The notes below the pieces were generated by a model. It was not told the DNA's origin. It did no database searches and saw nothing but the letters and a program-made list of their open reading frames with translations. Below are positions 22,962 through 33,836 of a stretch of DNA of 64,000 bases, one piece after another (position 1 is the stretch's first letter; each line of letters begins with the position of its first letter). Position numbers and translations under genes: made by a program. The stretch lies in NCBI GenBank assembly GCA_036435485.1, contig CM071598.1, positions 105,460,501 through 105,524,500 on the forward strand. Reading direction: 5' to 3'. This DNA is from Saposhnikovia divaricata. Its lineage: Eukaryota > Streptophyta > Magnoliopsida > Apiales > Apiaceae.

Positions 22962-24952
22962 TTTCTTGCGATCCCTTATTACTTTGATCCCAAGGATGTA
23001 TGCCGCTTCACCTAAGTCCTTCATTTCAAATTGTTTGAACAACCATGCCTTTACTGATGACAACATATTAACATTGGTTCCAATGAGTAAAATGTCATCT
23101 ACATACAGTACTAAAAAAACCACTGCATTACCCTCACTTCTCTTATACACACATAATTCGCTTGGACTTTGATCAAATCCATATGACTGGACTGCCTGAT
23201 CAAAACGAATATTCCAGTCCCTAGAAGCTTGTTTTAGTCCATAAATAGACCTCTTAAGCTTACAAACAAGATGCTCTTGACCTTCCTTAATGAATCCTTT
23301 TGGTTGTTGCATATAGATGGTTTTCTCAAGACTTCCATTAAGGAAAGCTGTCTTGACATCCATTTGCCAAATCTCATAATCGAGATGAGCTGCTATAGAT
23401 AAAATAATCCGGATCGACTTAAGCATAACAACCGGCGAAAAGGTTTCCTCATAATCGATCCCTTCTTTCTGAGTATACCCTTTCGCAACAAGTCGTGCTT
23501 TCCAGGCTTTCACCTTTTTGTCAGATCCTCTTTTCTTCTTGTAGATCCACATACATCCAATGGGTTTTACACCTTTGGGTGGTTCCACGAGCTCCCAAAA
23601 TGATTAGAATACATAGATTCCATCTCAGATTCCATTGCCTTTTGCCAAAGATCTGCATCTTTATCTAGAATTGCTTCTTCGTATGTCCTGGGATCCTCAT
23701 CATGTTCACCAGAGACCAAGTCCGAGGACTCTCCCAAAAACATGAATCTGTCAGGTTGTTAAACAACCCTCCCACTACGACGAAGCACCGGTGTGGTATT
23801 AATGACAGGTTGTGCATTTTCTTGTGGTTGATCTACTTGTACTATTGGCACTTGGGGATTATCTGTCCCTCCCACTAGTTCCTCTAAAACGATACTACTC
23901 ATGGATTTATGGTTCATTATATAGTCTTCTTCTAAGAATCTAGCATTGGTGCTAACAATGATATCTCGATCCCTAGGACTATAAAATGAATAACCTTTCG
24001 GTCCCATGGGATAGCCTACAAACAGCCTTACTTCTGTACGAGATTCTAACTTGGTCGCGTTCTTGTTCAGCACATGTGCTGGACAACCCCAAATCCGAAT
24101 ATGTCTTAGACTTGGTTTGCTACCAGTCCACAATTCTATTGGAGTCTTGGGAACCGACTTAGAAGGTACCAAGTTTAGAAGGTAAGCCGCTGTTTCTATA
24201 GCATATCCCCAGAACGACTTGGGTAAATCTGAATAACTCATCATCGATCTAACACTCTCTAAAAGAGTCCAATTCCTTCTCTCTGCTACACCATTTTGCT
24301 GAGGTGTGCCAGGTGCAGACAACTGGGATGCAATCCCATTTTCTGATAAATATTCCCTAAATTCACAAACTGGAAATGGCTCCACTGCCAACGAGCCTAA
24401 TGGTCCATCTACTACCAGTCTTTGAATCCTCCTTAAGTTAATATGACCTAATCTTAAGTGCCAAAGATATGTTTGGTTCAATTCAGAAGGTTTCTTTCTT
24501 TTATTCGAGCTAGAAAGAATGTTATTAGTTTCCTTATGTTGCAGCATTGGTTGGATAGGATTAATAATATATAAATTGTCTTGCAATGTACCAGAACATA
24601 TAACTCGTTTATTCATCATAATAGAAACATTACGATCCAAATAAACATTATAACCATCCATGGCAAGTTTAGAAACCGAAATTAAATTCCTTCTAAACGA
24701 AGGTACATAAAGACAATTGTTCAAAACCAAAATCCTATCATCGCCAAAAGATAATGTAATTATTCCAACTGCAACTACTGCTACTTTCGTAGCATCTCCC
24801 ATGAACACATATATCTCGCCATCTCTAAGCATTCTGGATTGCTGGAACCCCTGCATAGAGTTACAAACATGGTCAGTGGCTCCTGTATCTACACACCAAG
24901 TGCTCGTAGATATAGCCGCTATATATGTTTCTGTAACTAAAGAAAGAGACAT
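22962..24952 (-). pseudogene. Copia pol: protease, internally deleted integrase, first part of RT
   Basis: Protease is marked by WCVDTGATDHVCNS. The GAG-pre-integrase segment (LWHLRLGHINLRRIQRL) follows. The text then jumps from AVEPFPVCE straight to FREYLSENGIASQLSAPGTP, so roughly a hundred or more residues of the integrase core are missing, including the first two catalytic Asp; only the Glu-bearing QNGVAERRN remains. The integrase end (RIWGCPAHVLNKNATKLESR) is intact up to a stop at 23759. RT starts again at 23588 (GCMWIYKKKRGSDKKVKAWK), with QMDVKTAFLNG and VLYVDDILLIG, and is cut by Sire-A after VIRDRKKR. The element could not integrate by itself. Confidence 0.87.
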
Positions 24953-24954
24953 AC

Positions 24955-25763
24955 CAGTATTGTTTGTCTTCTTTAGGAAGAGGACAATCCTGTTTCCAGT
25001 GACCTGACTGCTTGCACCTGAAGCACTTGCCCTTAGGCTTTTTCACAGCACCTTGAACTCCCACTGCATTAGCAACCTTTCCATCTTTCTGTGTCTGAAC
25101 CTTTTTCTTCTTCTTGCCTTTCGGCTTAGAGGAAGAAGCTTTCTCAGCCACATTCACTTGAACATTCTGCTTAAAGAGTCCTTCAGCTGCCTGAAGTTCT
25201 GTCAAAAGTTCCGCGAGACTATACATCCTTTTGTTCATGGTGTAATTCAAGCGGAACTGCTCAAAACTTTTGGGCAGACTCATAAGGATGATATCGATCT
25301 GGGTTTCCCCATCAATATCAGCACCAAGGATCTCCATCTCATTCAGATGAGACATCATCCTGAGAACATGATCCCTTACAGGTGTTCCTTCAGCCATCTG
25401 AGTGTTCATTAAAGCCTTCATTGCTACTTGCCTAGCAGCCCTATTCTGTTCTCCAAAAAGTTCCTTGAGATTAAAGAGCATATCTGAAGCAGTGGGCATA
25501 GCCTGATGCTGATGCTGCAAAACACCCGACATTGCTGCCAGAATGTAACATCGCGACATCTCATCAGCCTTAACCCACCACTTATAATACTCCTTCTCAC
25601 TTTCAGGAGCATCTTCAGTAGGCTGATCTGGCTTGGGTTCATAAGTACAAAATTTGTACTCCTCAATAGTCAACACTATGTCCAAATTACGTTTCCATTC
25701 AATATAGATCGGTCCAGTAAGTTTGTTATCCTTAAGTATGGTGAATAGTGGATTAAAGCCCAT
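24955..25763 (-). pseudogene. Copia gag with CCHC zinc knuckle
   Basis: The start at 25763 gives MGFNPLFTILKDNKLTGPIY, the usual copia gag opening before a UBN2-like core. The core continues YEPKPDQPTEDAPESEKEYY, MSLPKSFEQFRLNYTMNKR and ELLTELQAAEGLFKQNVQVN. A Lys-rich stretch (KPKGKKKKKVQTQKDGK) precedes the zinc knuckle CFRCKQSGHWKQDC. Just after CPLPK an indel near 24975 shifts the frame; the protease continues in another frame as TNNTGMSLSLVTETYIA. Gag packages the RNA in virus-like particles in the cytoplasm. The gene appears nearly complete apart from this frameshift. Confidence 0.85.
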
Positions 25764-26789
25764 AATGATCTAATCCTGAGAATCATACATGTAACACATA
25801 ATCAGATAGTTGCATAAATCTTAAATCCTATTGGTTTCCTCTAACAATTAATTAAAATTAATACACTAATATTTAAACACCATAAGTATCTGGTACGCCA
25901 CGATGGGTGACATATATACCACTTAATTCGTTTAAATATTACTTCGGTCCTATTACTAAATAATACGCCACGTTTGGGTGGACTATATATTACCTTTCAT
26001 AGCTAAGTGTATACCATTATCAAATCCTAAATTAATAGCAATAAGACCGGATGCCACCATTAAATATTTCAAATCAATAATCGATAATAGGATAATTCCC
26101 AGATCGGGGGGAGCATTGTCAAGAGGCGTCACTTAAGACCCCTTTCTAGACAGAATCATCCTTTCTCTCAATATCAAAAATCTATATTCAATCAGTGGTA
26201 CCCTTCTAATTAATCGAATTCTATGAAACTTGGTATGCCACGTTGTGTGGCATGTATACCTTTCAATATTCGTAATTAATTTAGGAAGTTTGTCCTAGTA
26301 ATATCCATAACACTACCTGACACCATAAATCATATGCCACGTTAGGGTGGACTATATATAATTTATATTCGTCTTAGTGTTAAAATTACATACAAACAAT
26401 AATGGAGACCGTGGGATTTAATTCCTAATTAATTCCCTCACCCACTTAGTATTTTTATTTAAAATTGAGGAATTTTATCTAGCATGCATCGCCTTATGTT
26501 ATTTAATCGCAGTCCACATGTATCAAAATACACAAAACACATAACATAACAGCATGCTATACATGATTAAAGCATAATAAATAAATACTATGTCCATGTC
26601 GTCCTAATTATGTTAAAAATGCAATTTAAAATTAATTACACACATAATTAACAACACACATAATTAATTATTTAAATCAATAATCAAAAATCAGTGGAAA
26701 AAATTAAAATAAAATTTTCCACTATTATGGCCCCTTGAAAAATTTCCAGCCCTGTTCTGTTGGAAAAAAAAGTTTTCTCCCAAGAATTG

Positions 26790-26937
26790 CTGTTGCGCAG
26801 GAACATCATGCGTTACAAGCTTCTGGCGCCTGTTGCGCAGGCGCAGCCTGCGTTACAGTCCCTTATCCGGCTGTGGCGCAGGCCAGACCTGCGTTACAAT
26901 CTTTAACAGGCCGTTGCGTATGTGGAACATGCGTAGT
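26790..26937 (-). repeat. Four-copy 40-bp leader repeat, right copy
   Basis: This is the counterpart of the array at 6811-6959 within the complete copia leader. The fourth unit has diverged (GTTGCGTATG and GCGTAGT), which weakens its inverted pair. The small differences between the two arrays give a measure of age after duplication. Confidence 0.75.
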
Positions 26938-27418
26938 ACCTTCAAACCAGAATTTTTAAGTCGTGCGCCTCTTCCCTGCTGTCGCCAGACTTTCTGTGTC
27001 ACTGTTCCTGTTCATCTTAATCAAAAATAAACTGAACCAGCAGCCTTCAACAGCTACGCAGCGGATAAATTTTTTTCTCCGTTTTGATTTCCGATCGCAC
27101 GTAATTGTTACAAAATACCCGGATCTTACAAAATCCATCAAACAATTACATAAAAAATAGATCTAATACAAAACTAATTTGTAAAATCTATTCTAACACG
27201 ATCAACCATCGTGTTTTACAACCACGATAAACCACGTGGAAACCAAACAAAATAACCACGATTAAATCACGTGGGATCCAAACACATAATTAAAATATAC
27301 ATGGTCATAATAGTGGATACTAACCTGCAAAACAAAATATACAAGCCTACCACCATATACATGTATATATAATTACGACATGGACATCGTATCAAAAATT
27401 GCAGAACCATTGAACCAG

Positions 27419-27432
27419 GCTCTTGATACCAA
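27419..27432 (-). other. Primer binding site of the nested copia element
   Basis: On the minus strand TTGGTATCAAGAGC lies just after the LTR. It matches the complement of the 3' end of initiator methionine tRNA with one inserted base (canonical TGGTATCAGAGC). A duplicate lies at 7441-7454. Confidence 0.8.
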
Positions 27433-27433
27433 T

Positions 27434-28483
27434 TGTTGGGACAATCAGATCTTGGCACTGCAATTTTTGATACAGTAAATTAACGAGTACGAATAGAAAA
27501 GTCACCTTGTTAACGGTTTATTCCACACTCTTCTATTGTATTCCCAAATTCCCTTGAGCGAAGTGTGGCCTTCGTCTTCTCAAGTTAACCTCTCTTCTTG
27601 CTCCTGGGTTGCTACCAGATTTTTTCGACCAACCCTCGCAAGAAGAGAATAGGAAAATATATAGGGCTACAATAGGGATCATTATTAATTCAATCCACTA
27701 AAGAATTAATATTTGCACTACCTTTCCCAATACCGTAATTTAATTAATTAATTCGGTTCCAATATTATTTGCTTATTAAATTCCCCATGTTTAAAATATC
27801 GCATGTCCATTAATTAAATAAATTACTGATAATTCATTTAATTAATATCTTTTATCCTTGATCATCCACTCAACCTTTATTTAATTATGCCGGAATAAAT
27901 CCACCTGCAGGGTTTCACATAATTAAATCTTTTTGAGCTTTCAAGGGGACATCATTAACCCGAATATTATCAGGACATGGATTCCTTCAATAAATAATAT
28001 TCACCATATATATTATTTCATCACCCAAAATATAATGAAATAAATCAAAAGAATTATTTCATATATAAATCAAAGCATGTAAATAATATACACGTGTCAA
28101 TTACTATATCTGGATTAAGAACCTAAGCATTAATAATAACATAGAATCTTAGTTCACCTTCTAAATCAGTATAAGGGAACAATTCTAAATTTGATCCTGT
28201 TCAATATACACAAAGTATACTAGTATTATTTATTAGTCAATATAAACTAATCTAAATAATACTACAGCCATTCCAGTGGATTGTCTAACACCACCTGTGC
28301 TGTGAACCATATTATATTATATAAACCGTATTTAATAATTTAATATTCTATATCCCATTTGATACTAGATTATTCACAATATATAATATTTAGACAACAT
28401 GTAAACATTTAAATGATTCTTAATAAAATAGGCCAGAAATAAATGTATATATTTCAAATAAATATTTTCAATATACACCAACA
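27434..28483 (-). repeat. 5' LTR of the nested copia element
   Basis: On the minus strand it begins TGTTGGTGTATA and ends CCCAACA, so it is bounded by the inverted repeat TGTTGG/CCAACA. It is 1050 bp, and about 55 bp shorter than the other LTR because of a deletion near 27680. The outer flank is ctccc at 28484-28488. Confidence 0.88.
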
Positions 28484-28488
28484 CTCCC

Positions 28489-29631
28489 AAAGACCGAGTC
28501 TTGTTCACATATACCCCAAGGAGGTATGAAAGGAGTCCTGACGTCCCCATCAGCGTTTCGGGATCGTTTACCGCCTTGAGAGCAGTGCTCCAAGAAGTTA
28601 GGGATATGAGGCTTAGTAGGATTCAGTTTCTCCTCAGCCTTCTTCTTCATCCTCTTAGTAACAGTTGGCCGGTTCTCAGGACGACTATCAATCTCCTCAG
28701 CAGCTGAAATACAAAGAGAAAAATATCGGGATAAGAACAAACAGAGTTCATAATAACCTCAAGTAAGAAAGTTACCCTCAATGGAAAGAAAGCTAAGGCC
28801 AGCCTCAATAAGATTCTTTTCATTCAGAAAAGTTTTATAGTGTGTACGGCCGTCATCAGCAAGAAGCCTATCTCGATCCAACAATTCTGAATCAGTAAGG
28901 TCACACACGAAATGTGAACTGTCCTCCACGGACCCAAATCTCTTCACAAAGAAGTTGCCCCAGTCGCCACCTTTCCACTCAAGAACTACAAACTCCCTTT
29001 CCCAGAAATGCTGTGAATCTGGAAAGGAGATGGGATTCACCATGTGTGGAAGTTTGGCTCGGTGCTTAAGGCTAACCCATCCTTTCTTGGAGTCGGAAGA
29101 GTTGCTGGCCCCAAAGATACTTCGAAACATTGTAGTTGTCGGATGAATCTCCAGTTGGCGACACCTTATTAAGAAAATAGAGATGTACCTCCAAGCATTG
29201 GGATACAATTGACAGGGGTGGATCTGATACTCCGCCAGCAATCTAATCATAAAATTGTCAACCGGGAATCTGAACCCGGCATCTAAGGCACCCCAGTAAA
29301 CAAAAATCCTCTCAGGATGCCAGTTGCATGTTCTATCTGATGGGTTTGGGAGACGAACCTTAATGGCACTTAAGAAGTGATAGGACTCCCTTATCTTTTG
29401 GACATCTCGTTCCGACAACTTACTTGGACTGTTAAAAGAATCTAAGCTGGAACAGTTTGGGAATGCTTCCCTCATAATGTTCAGGAGATCTAGCAAGGAT
29501 TCAAATCTATGTTCAACATACGAAGGAGGTTTGATTTTTTCTTTACCTTTGGTGGTCCTCATCTTACTCCTCTTCGACATAGCTTCCATCATGGAGACAG
29601 CGGGAGCCATTGGTTGATCACCTTCCGACAT
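28489..29631 (-). pseudogene. Antisense ORF (aORF) of the Retand element, N-terminal part with an intron
   Basis: The first exon starts at ATG 29631 (MSEGDQPMAPAVSMMEAMSK) and runs to 28776. It contains the plant 'putative gypsy type transposon' domain (PF04195-like), seen in FPVDNFMIRLLAEYQIHPCQ, LYPNAWRYISIFLIRC and IHPTTTMFRSIFG. A 72-bp intron at 28704-28775 has a clean GT donor and a pyrimidine-rich ...TTTCAG acceptor. The second exon continues in frame (AAEEIDSRPENRPTVTKR) until the copia LTR at 28483/28488, where it is cut within ...QDSVFGS. The remainder of the gene lies at 4346-5331. It is encoded opposite to gag-pol. The function of such aORFs is not established; they are a known accessory of Tat/Retand elements. 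Confidence 0.82.
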
Positions 29632-30235
29632 CTTGATCTTGAAGCTGAAACTTGATCTTGAATCTGAAACTTGATCTTGAAGCTTGAACTTGATCTTGCA
29701 ACTTGAAGCTAGAGAACTTAAGAATTTGAGAGCTCTGAAATGAAGAAGTGAATTGAAATGAAGGCTACTTCTCCTCTTTTATAGAAAATGCATGACCTGC
29801 TACATCAGGTTGAATCTCAGTTTGGTTCGCGTTTACAGGTCATCTATCGTTTATAGACGAAAAAAGGACAGAAATTATCCGCGTTATACAGAAAGAATCG
29901 TTATAATTCATATATGCCGGAACAGAAATAGCTGAAATATTTGCTGCATGGATGTTTGCGCTTAAGAAGATAAGTAACGAGTTTAGCCTTAAGCACAAGA
30001 TTAGCAGTGCTAATCATAAATTAAGGAGTAATATCGTTAGAAGTCACGGATGACCAAACTGACAACTAAAGATCAAGATCAAGGTTCTTGATCCTCAGGA
30101 TCACGGATGATTTTAGATCCTAGATCCCTGACGAATTAAGATCAAGATCGAGGTTCTTGATCCTTAAGATAATGAAGTCACGAATGACAAAGATAGTAAC
30201 TTGAGATCAAGATTCTTGATCCTCAAGGCCACGGA
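29632..30235 (-). repeat. Region upstream of the aORF with CTTGATCTTGAA and GATCAAGATCAAGGTTCTTG repeats
   Basis: At 29632-29710 a unit of about 15-18 bp (CTTGATCTTGAAGCTGAAA type) is repeated about five times in the presumed aORF 5' UTR. From 30055 to 30235 a longer unit, GATCAAGATCAAGGTTCTTGATCCTCAGGATCACGGATGA in form, recurs about three times with changes. Both belong to the hypervariable 3' region of the gypsy element. I see no gene between 29712 and 30054. Confidence 0.7.
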
Positions 30236-30239
30236 TGGT

Positions 30240-30560
30240 TTTCAGGTCTGGGTTTCCTAGCCAACCACGAAGTGGCCGACCACGACACCCGGAGGGCCGT
30301 AACCAACCACGAGGCAGCCGACCACGGCGCACGAGGGGCCGCAGCCGACCACCTCCCGGCCGACCACGGCGCACGAGGAGCCGCAGCCGACCACGAAGAT
30401 TTCGGGTCGTTCGGCCGACCACCTTCCAGCCGACCATGGTGTGGCCGACCATGGTGGCTTGGAGCCCTCTGGCCGATCACCTTGTGGCCGATCACGAGCT
30501 CCTCCGTGGTCCGGCCGATCGCGGGGTAGTTCGTGGTCCTGAATCTCGATTTTTTCAGCG
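30240..30560. repeat. GC-rich tandem repeat block (GGCCGACCACG units)
   Basis: About 320 bp are built from variants of GGCCGACCACGGCGCACGAG with GTGGCCGACCA cores. Base composition is strongly GC-rich against AT-rich flanks, and several frames on both strands stay open as a result. These open frames are Arg/Gly/Pro-rich low complexity and are not judged to be genes. Many CCGAC and palindromic CCGTGGTCGG-like segments could form hairpins. Confidence 0.8.
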
Positions 30561-30649
30561 AACCTCGGATAGTTTCTGGACCTAGATCTCGACTTTTTCA
30601 ACGAGTCTCGGATGGTTTTCAGTGCTAAAAAGAGGTCAAGATTAGCGTC

Positions 30650-30915
30650 GTTTAGTGCCGATTAAGCACTGTTTAGTGCCGATTAGCGCCGTTAGTGCCG
30701 TTTTATGCCGTCTAACATCGTTTAACACTGATTAAACGTTGTTTGAGACTGATTAGCACCGTTTAGTGCCGATTAAGCACTGTTTAGTGCCGATTAGCGC
30801 CGTTAGTGCCGTTTTATGCCGTCTAACATCGTTTAACACTGATTAAACGTTGTTTGAGACTGATTAGCGCCGTTTAATGCCGATTAAGCGCTGTTTAGTG
30901 CCATTTAACACTGTT
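30650..30915 (+). repeat. 111-bp higher-order tandem repeat
   Basis: GTTTAGTGCCGATTAAGC recurs with a period of exactly 111 bp at 30650 and 30761, and as a variant at 30872, giving about 2.4 copies. Each 111-bp unit is itself made of shorter variants of GTTTAGTGCCGATTA (15-20 bp), so it is a repeat of repeats. It lies between the aORF and the 3' LTR. Confidence 0.88.
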
Positions 30916-31064
30916 AGTCGATTCAATATCATTGTAAATGCGTCGGTCGCTCCACGCCTTACATTAAGACGATAATGTTGAATACTTGCGTAAAAGCAAT
31001 AAATCCTGACCCAAGTCTCGAAAAGGCCATTAAAACTTCGAGGAAAACCTGATCAGTTTTCCTA

Positions 31065-31080
31065 GAAGTTGGGGGGCAAA
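31065..31080 (+). other. Polypurine tract of the Retand element
   Basis: GAAGTTGGGGGGCAAA immediately precedes the TG of the 3' LTR. The G-run is a typical plus-strand primer site. Confidence 0.8.
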
Positions 31081-32132
31081 TGATATGGGCTGAAAATAAG
31101 CCCTAAATATTAGGGCTGAGCAAAATCAAACCGAAACCGAAAAACCGAACCGAACCGTGCAAATTCGGTTTGGTTCGGTTCTAATTTTTTGAAAATTCGG
31201 TTTATTCGGTCCGGACCGAATAGACCGAAATAAAAATCGGTTCGGTTCGGTTCTTTGAAAAATACTTCGGTCCGGACCGAATAGTCCGAATAATATATAC
31301 TTTAATTTTTATATTTATGTTATATACATTTTATATATATCTTATAAAATATAATTATATTATCTAATTTGTAAATTCTAATTATATCTATGTTGGTGAA
31401 ATAGTGGTGATTAATTGATTATTATTTTTGTGATAAAAAATGAATTTTTAGCTTTATTTATAATATAGGTTTTTTTTCAAAAAAAAAAATTTGGTTTTTT
31501 CGGTCCGGACCGAACCGAACCGAATTATTTTGGTTCGGTCCGGTTCGGTCCATGATTAAACTTCGGTCCGGTTCGGTCCAGAAAAAAATGACATTTCGGT
31601 TTTCGGTTTATTCGGTTCGGTCCGGTTCTGGACCGAACCGACCGAATGCTCAGCCCTACTAAAGATACATTTAATATGGCATTAATTAGACCCAGCATGG
31701 TCCGAACGTGGGGCCCACCAGATGGACCCAAAACCCCAATTGTAATATTAATTTCGTAATTAATATTGGGGGAAATAAACAGCTCAGCAATAAGAGTTGG
31801 ATAAGGATATTATCTCCATTAGACTTAGCCACCAAGGCATCCAATTCGATATGGAAACTGATTCCTACAAGGAATAGATCTGGAACCTTCCTCAAGGAAG
31901 ACTTGTCCACCAAGTCTCTGACTCCTACCATAATTCTAAGGCTTCTCGGCCTATATAAAGGGCCAGACCCCTCATCTCAGAACTACGTTTTTTGGCTTGA
32001 TTCTCAATAACGAGATACGTAGGCATTCTGTGAGGACCGATTAGTCTCGAACACGGAAACATCCATTAAAGCTCGAAGTTCAACCACCCTAGCATTAATT
32101 ACAAATCGTAACCTAGTTTTTATTCCACAACA
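31081..32132 (+). repeat. 3' LTR of the Retand element, with nested hAT MITE
   Basis: The LTR starts TGATATGGGCTG after the PPT and ends TTCCACAACA at 32132. Without the MITE it is about 500 bp. A TATA box (CTATATAAAG) lies at 31951-31960. The 5' LTR is missing from the window, so the right end rests on the CA terminus alone. Confidence 0.75.
31111..31658. mobile_element. hAT-type MITE (TIR TAGGGCTGAGCA)
   Basis: Inverted ends TAGGGCTGAGCA and TGCTCAGCCCTA bound 548 bp filled with CGGTTCGGTCCGG-type repeats in both orientations. The flanks CTAAATAT (31103-31110) and CTAAAGAT (31659-31666) are an 8-bp target duplication with one mismatch, as expected for hAT elements. No coding capacity. Confidence 0.82.
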
Positions 32133-33836
32133 TAATTATAATTATATAAACTAATCAATTACTTTTTTCACAAAAATCATGTCATCTTTTAATTTTCACG
32201 TTACCTTTCTATTTTCTATAACTAAAATCTCTCTTTTTCAAATTATATCACGGGCGGTTCTATTTAATAAAATAAACTAATAAACTAATAATATTAATAA
32301 TTAACCGATTACCCTTTTCAGCTAAAACGTATCATCTTTTTTATGTTTTCTAACTAAAATCCCTCTTTTAATAGAAATATCACGGACAATATCAATTTCT
32401 CCTTTTCTAAAAATATTACGAGCAATTGTATTTAGTAAAATAACGTAATTAAATTAAAGTTATTATAAACTAATCAATTACCTTTTTCACCTAAAACATG
32501 TTACCTTTTTTATTTTTTCTAACTAAATCCTCTCTTTTTCTAATCATATCACGGGCGTTCTATTAAATTAAATTAAATAATAAATTTATAATTACTAATA
32601 ATTAATCGATTACATTTTTCTACTAAAACCTATCATCTTTTCTATATTTTCTAACTAAAATCCCTCATTTTCTAAAAATATCATGGATAACATTTATATA
32701 ATTATTATCAAATCATCTCAGATAAAAATTTAAATCTCCAAAATTCATGTTTTAAAAAATTAATTTAAACTAATGAAAAAAATTCATACAATATTAAAAA
32801 AAATTCGTGCATCGCATGGGTTTTAAGATATGCTATTATATAAAAGTCGAAACATTAAAAGTTTTGGTACCTGTTTTTTTGTACTTCGTGAATTTACTTA
32901 TTTACCCTTTATTATAAAGAAAAATATATATGATATCTATACTATTAAAACACCTAAAATAAATAATAACATAATATAATTAATGGTAATTAGTCGATTG
33001 CCTTTTTCACATTTACTTTCGATTGAAGATATTACCTTTTATAAACACCTATTGCCTTTTTCACAATTACTTTCAGTTGAAAATACTACCTTTTATAAAT
33101 ATCTAAAAACATCATTCGTATCATATATTTCAATCATTAATATTTCTTTCGAATTAAAACATGTTACCTTTTGATATAAAACTAATCTTAAAATATCACA
33201 CCATACTTTTCAATTATTAATACTATTATATAAAATCTATCACTAACAAAATATAATAGAAATCCGTATACTACGAATAATGACCACAAGATTTTTAGTA
33301 AAAAATTAGAATCGTTAGATCTAATGATTAAATATATTAAATGATTAAATTAATTTACTAAAATTTCAAGGTTCGAATTCTATCAACGACGTATTTATTT
33401 TAAAATTTTAATATATAAGTTTTAAACCATGCATATCATTAACTAAATTTATAAAATTAAAATTAAAATAAAACATTGTAAATAATGATTATATAAAAAT
33501 ATAATTGTAACATAAAATAAAATTTATTACATAAAAATTTGTGCATCGCACGGGTTATAAGTTAGTAAACTTTAAAACACAAAAAAAATAATTATTAAAA
33601 ATCAAAATATTCGATAATTGTTAGAATCTGTGATTGATATTTTTAACTAAAAGTGATGATTTTTTTTAAAAAGTATTGACGATCAAATTTTATATTTTTT
33701 CTAATGTAATATACACGACCATTTTTTTAGTTCTTTCAATAAAATAGGGGGGAAAAATGATTAGCAAAAAAAAATAGGGAAAAAAATAAATTAATTAAAG
33801 ATAATCAGATATTTTAACGAGCAAACAATTATCAAT
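32133..33836. repeat. AT-rich degenerate repeats with two Helitron-like 3' ends
   Basis: From about 32150 to 32700 a block of 130-170 bp recurs four times in diverged form, each opening with a variant of AACTAATCAATTACC and containing TTTTCTAACTAAAATCCCTC and TATCACGG. A further relative begins at about 32985. Two Helitron-like 3' ends are visible: CGTGCATCGCATGGG near 32808 and GTGCATCGCACGGGTTATAAGTTAG near 33540-33563, each with a short hairpin. The second ends in TTAG, not the usual CTAG. Nothing gene-like is seen; 33570-33836 is plain AT-rich sequence. Confidence 0.45.

Larger units (their letters stand above)
25310..27433 (-). repeat. Complete-element copy of copia PBS, leader and gag start
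   Basis: This is the proper 5' internal region of the copia element, and the partner of 5332-7455. From the PBS to the gag ATG (25763) is about 1.67 kb, a long leader. It contains the 40-bp array, several CACGTG-type palindromes near 27232-27270, and four scattered motifs of the form GCCACG...GGTGGACTATATA. Confidence 0.75.
5332..28483 (-). mobile_element. Ty1/copia element (Tork/TAR/Angela-like) nested in the aORF, itself split by Sire-A
   Basis: Read on the minus strand the order is: 5' LTR (28483-27434), PBS, long leader, gag, pol to mid-RT (22962), the Sire-A insertion, the rest of RT and RNase H (9465-8634), PPT, 3' LTR (8560-7456), and then a second copy of leader plus gag start (7455-5332). 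The copy of ctccc at 28484-28488 matches ctccc at 5327-5331, consistent with a 5-bp target duplication. The left end, however, is internal gag sequence, not an LTR end. The clade is assigned from protein wording (GLKQASRDWNIRFDQA, VDTGATDHVCNS) and is not certain within the Tork/TAR/Angela range. Confidence 0.85.
1873..32132 (+). mobile_element. Ty3/gypsy Tat-lineage (Retand-type) element, 5'-truncated, carrying nested insertions
   Basis: In order on the plus strand this element holds the end of RT/RNase H, a second archaeal-type RNase H, integrase, a non-coding spacer, an ORF in antisense, a tandem-repeat-rich 3' untranslated zone, a polypurine tract and a 3' LTR. The second RNase H and the antisense ORF carrying the plant 'putative gypsy type transposon' domain are hallmarks of the Tat/Retand group. 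The 5' LTR, gag, protease and most of RT are missing. After removing the copia insertion (5332-28483) and the hAT MITE (31111-31658), about 6.5 kb of original element remains. It is the oldest layer of this stack. Confidence 0.85.

Noticed and set aside
30207..30601. Several overlapping open frames on both strands (Arg/Gly/Pro-rich)
   Set aside because: They are open because the tandem repeat is GC-rich and low in stop codons. No start context, conservation or domain supports a gene.
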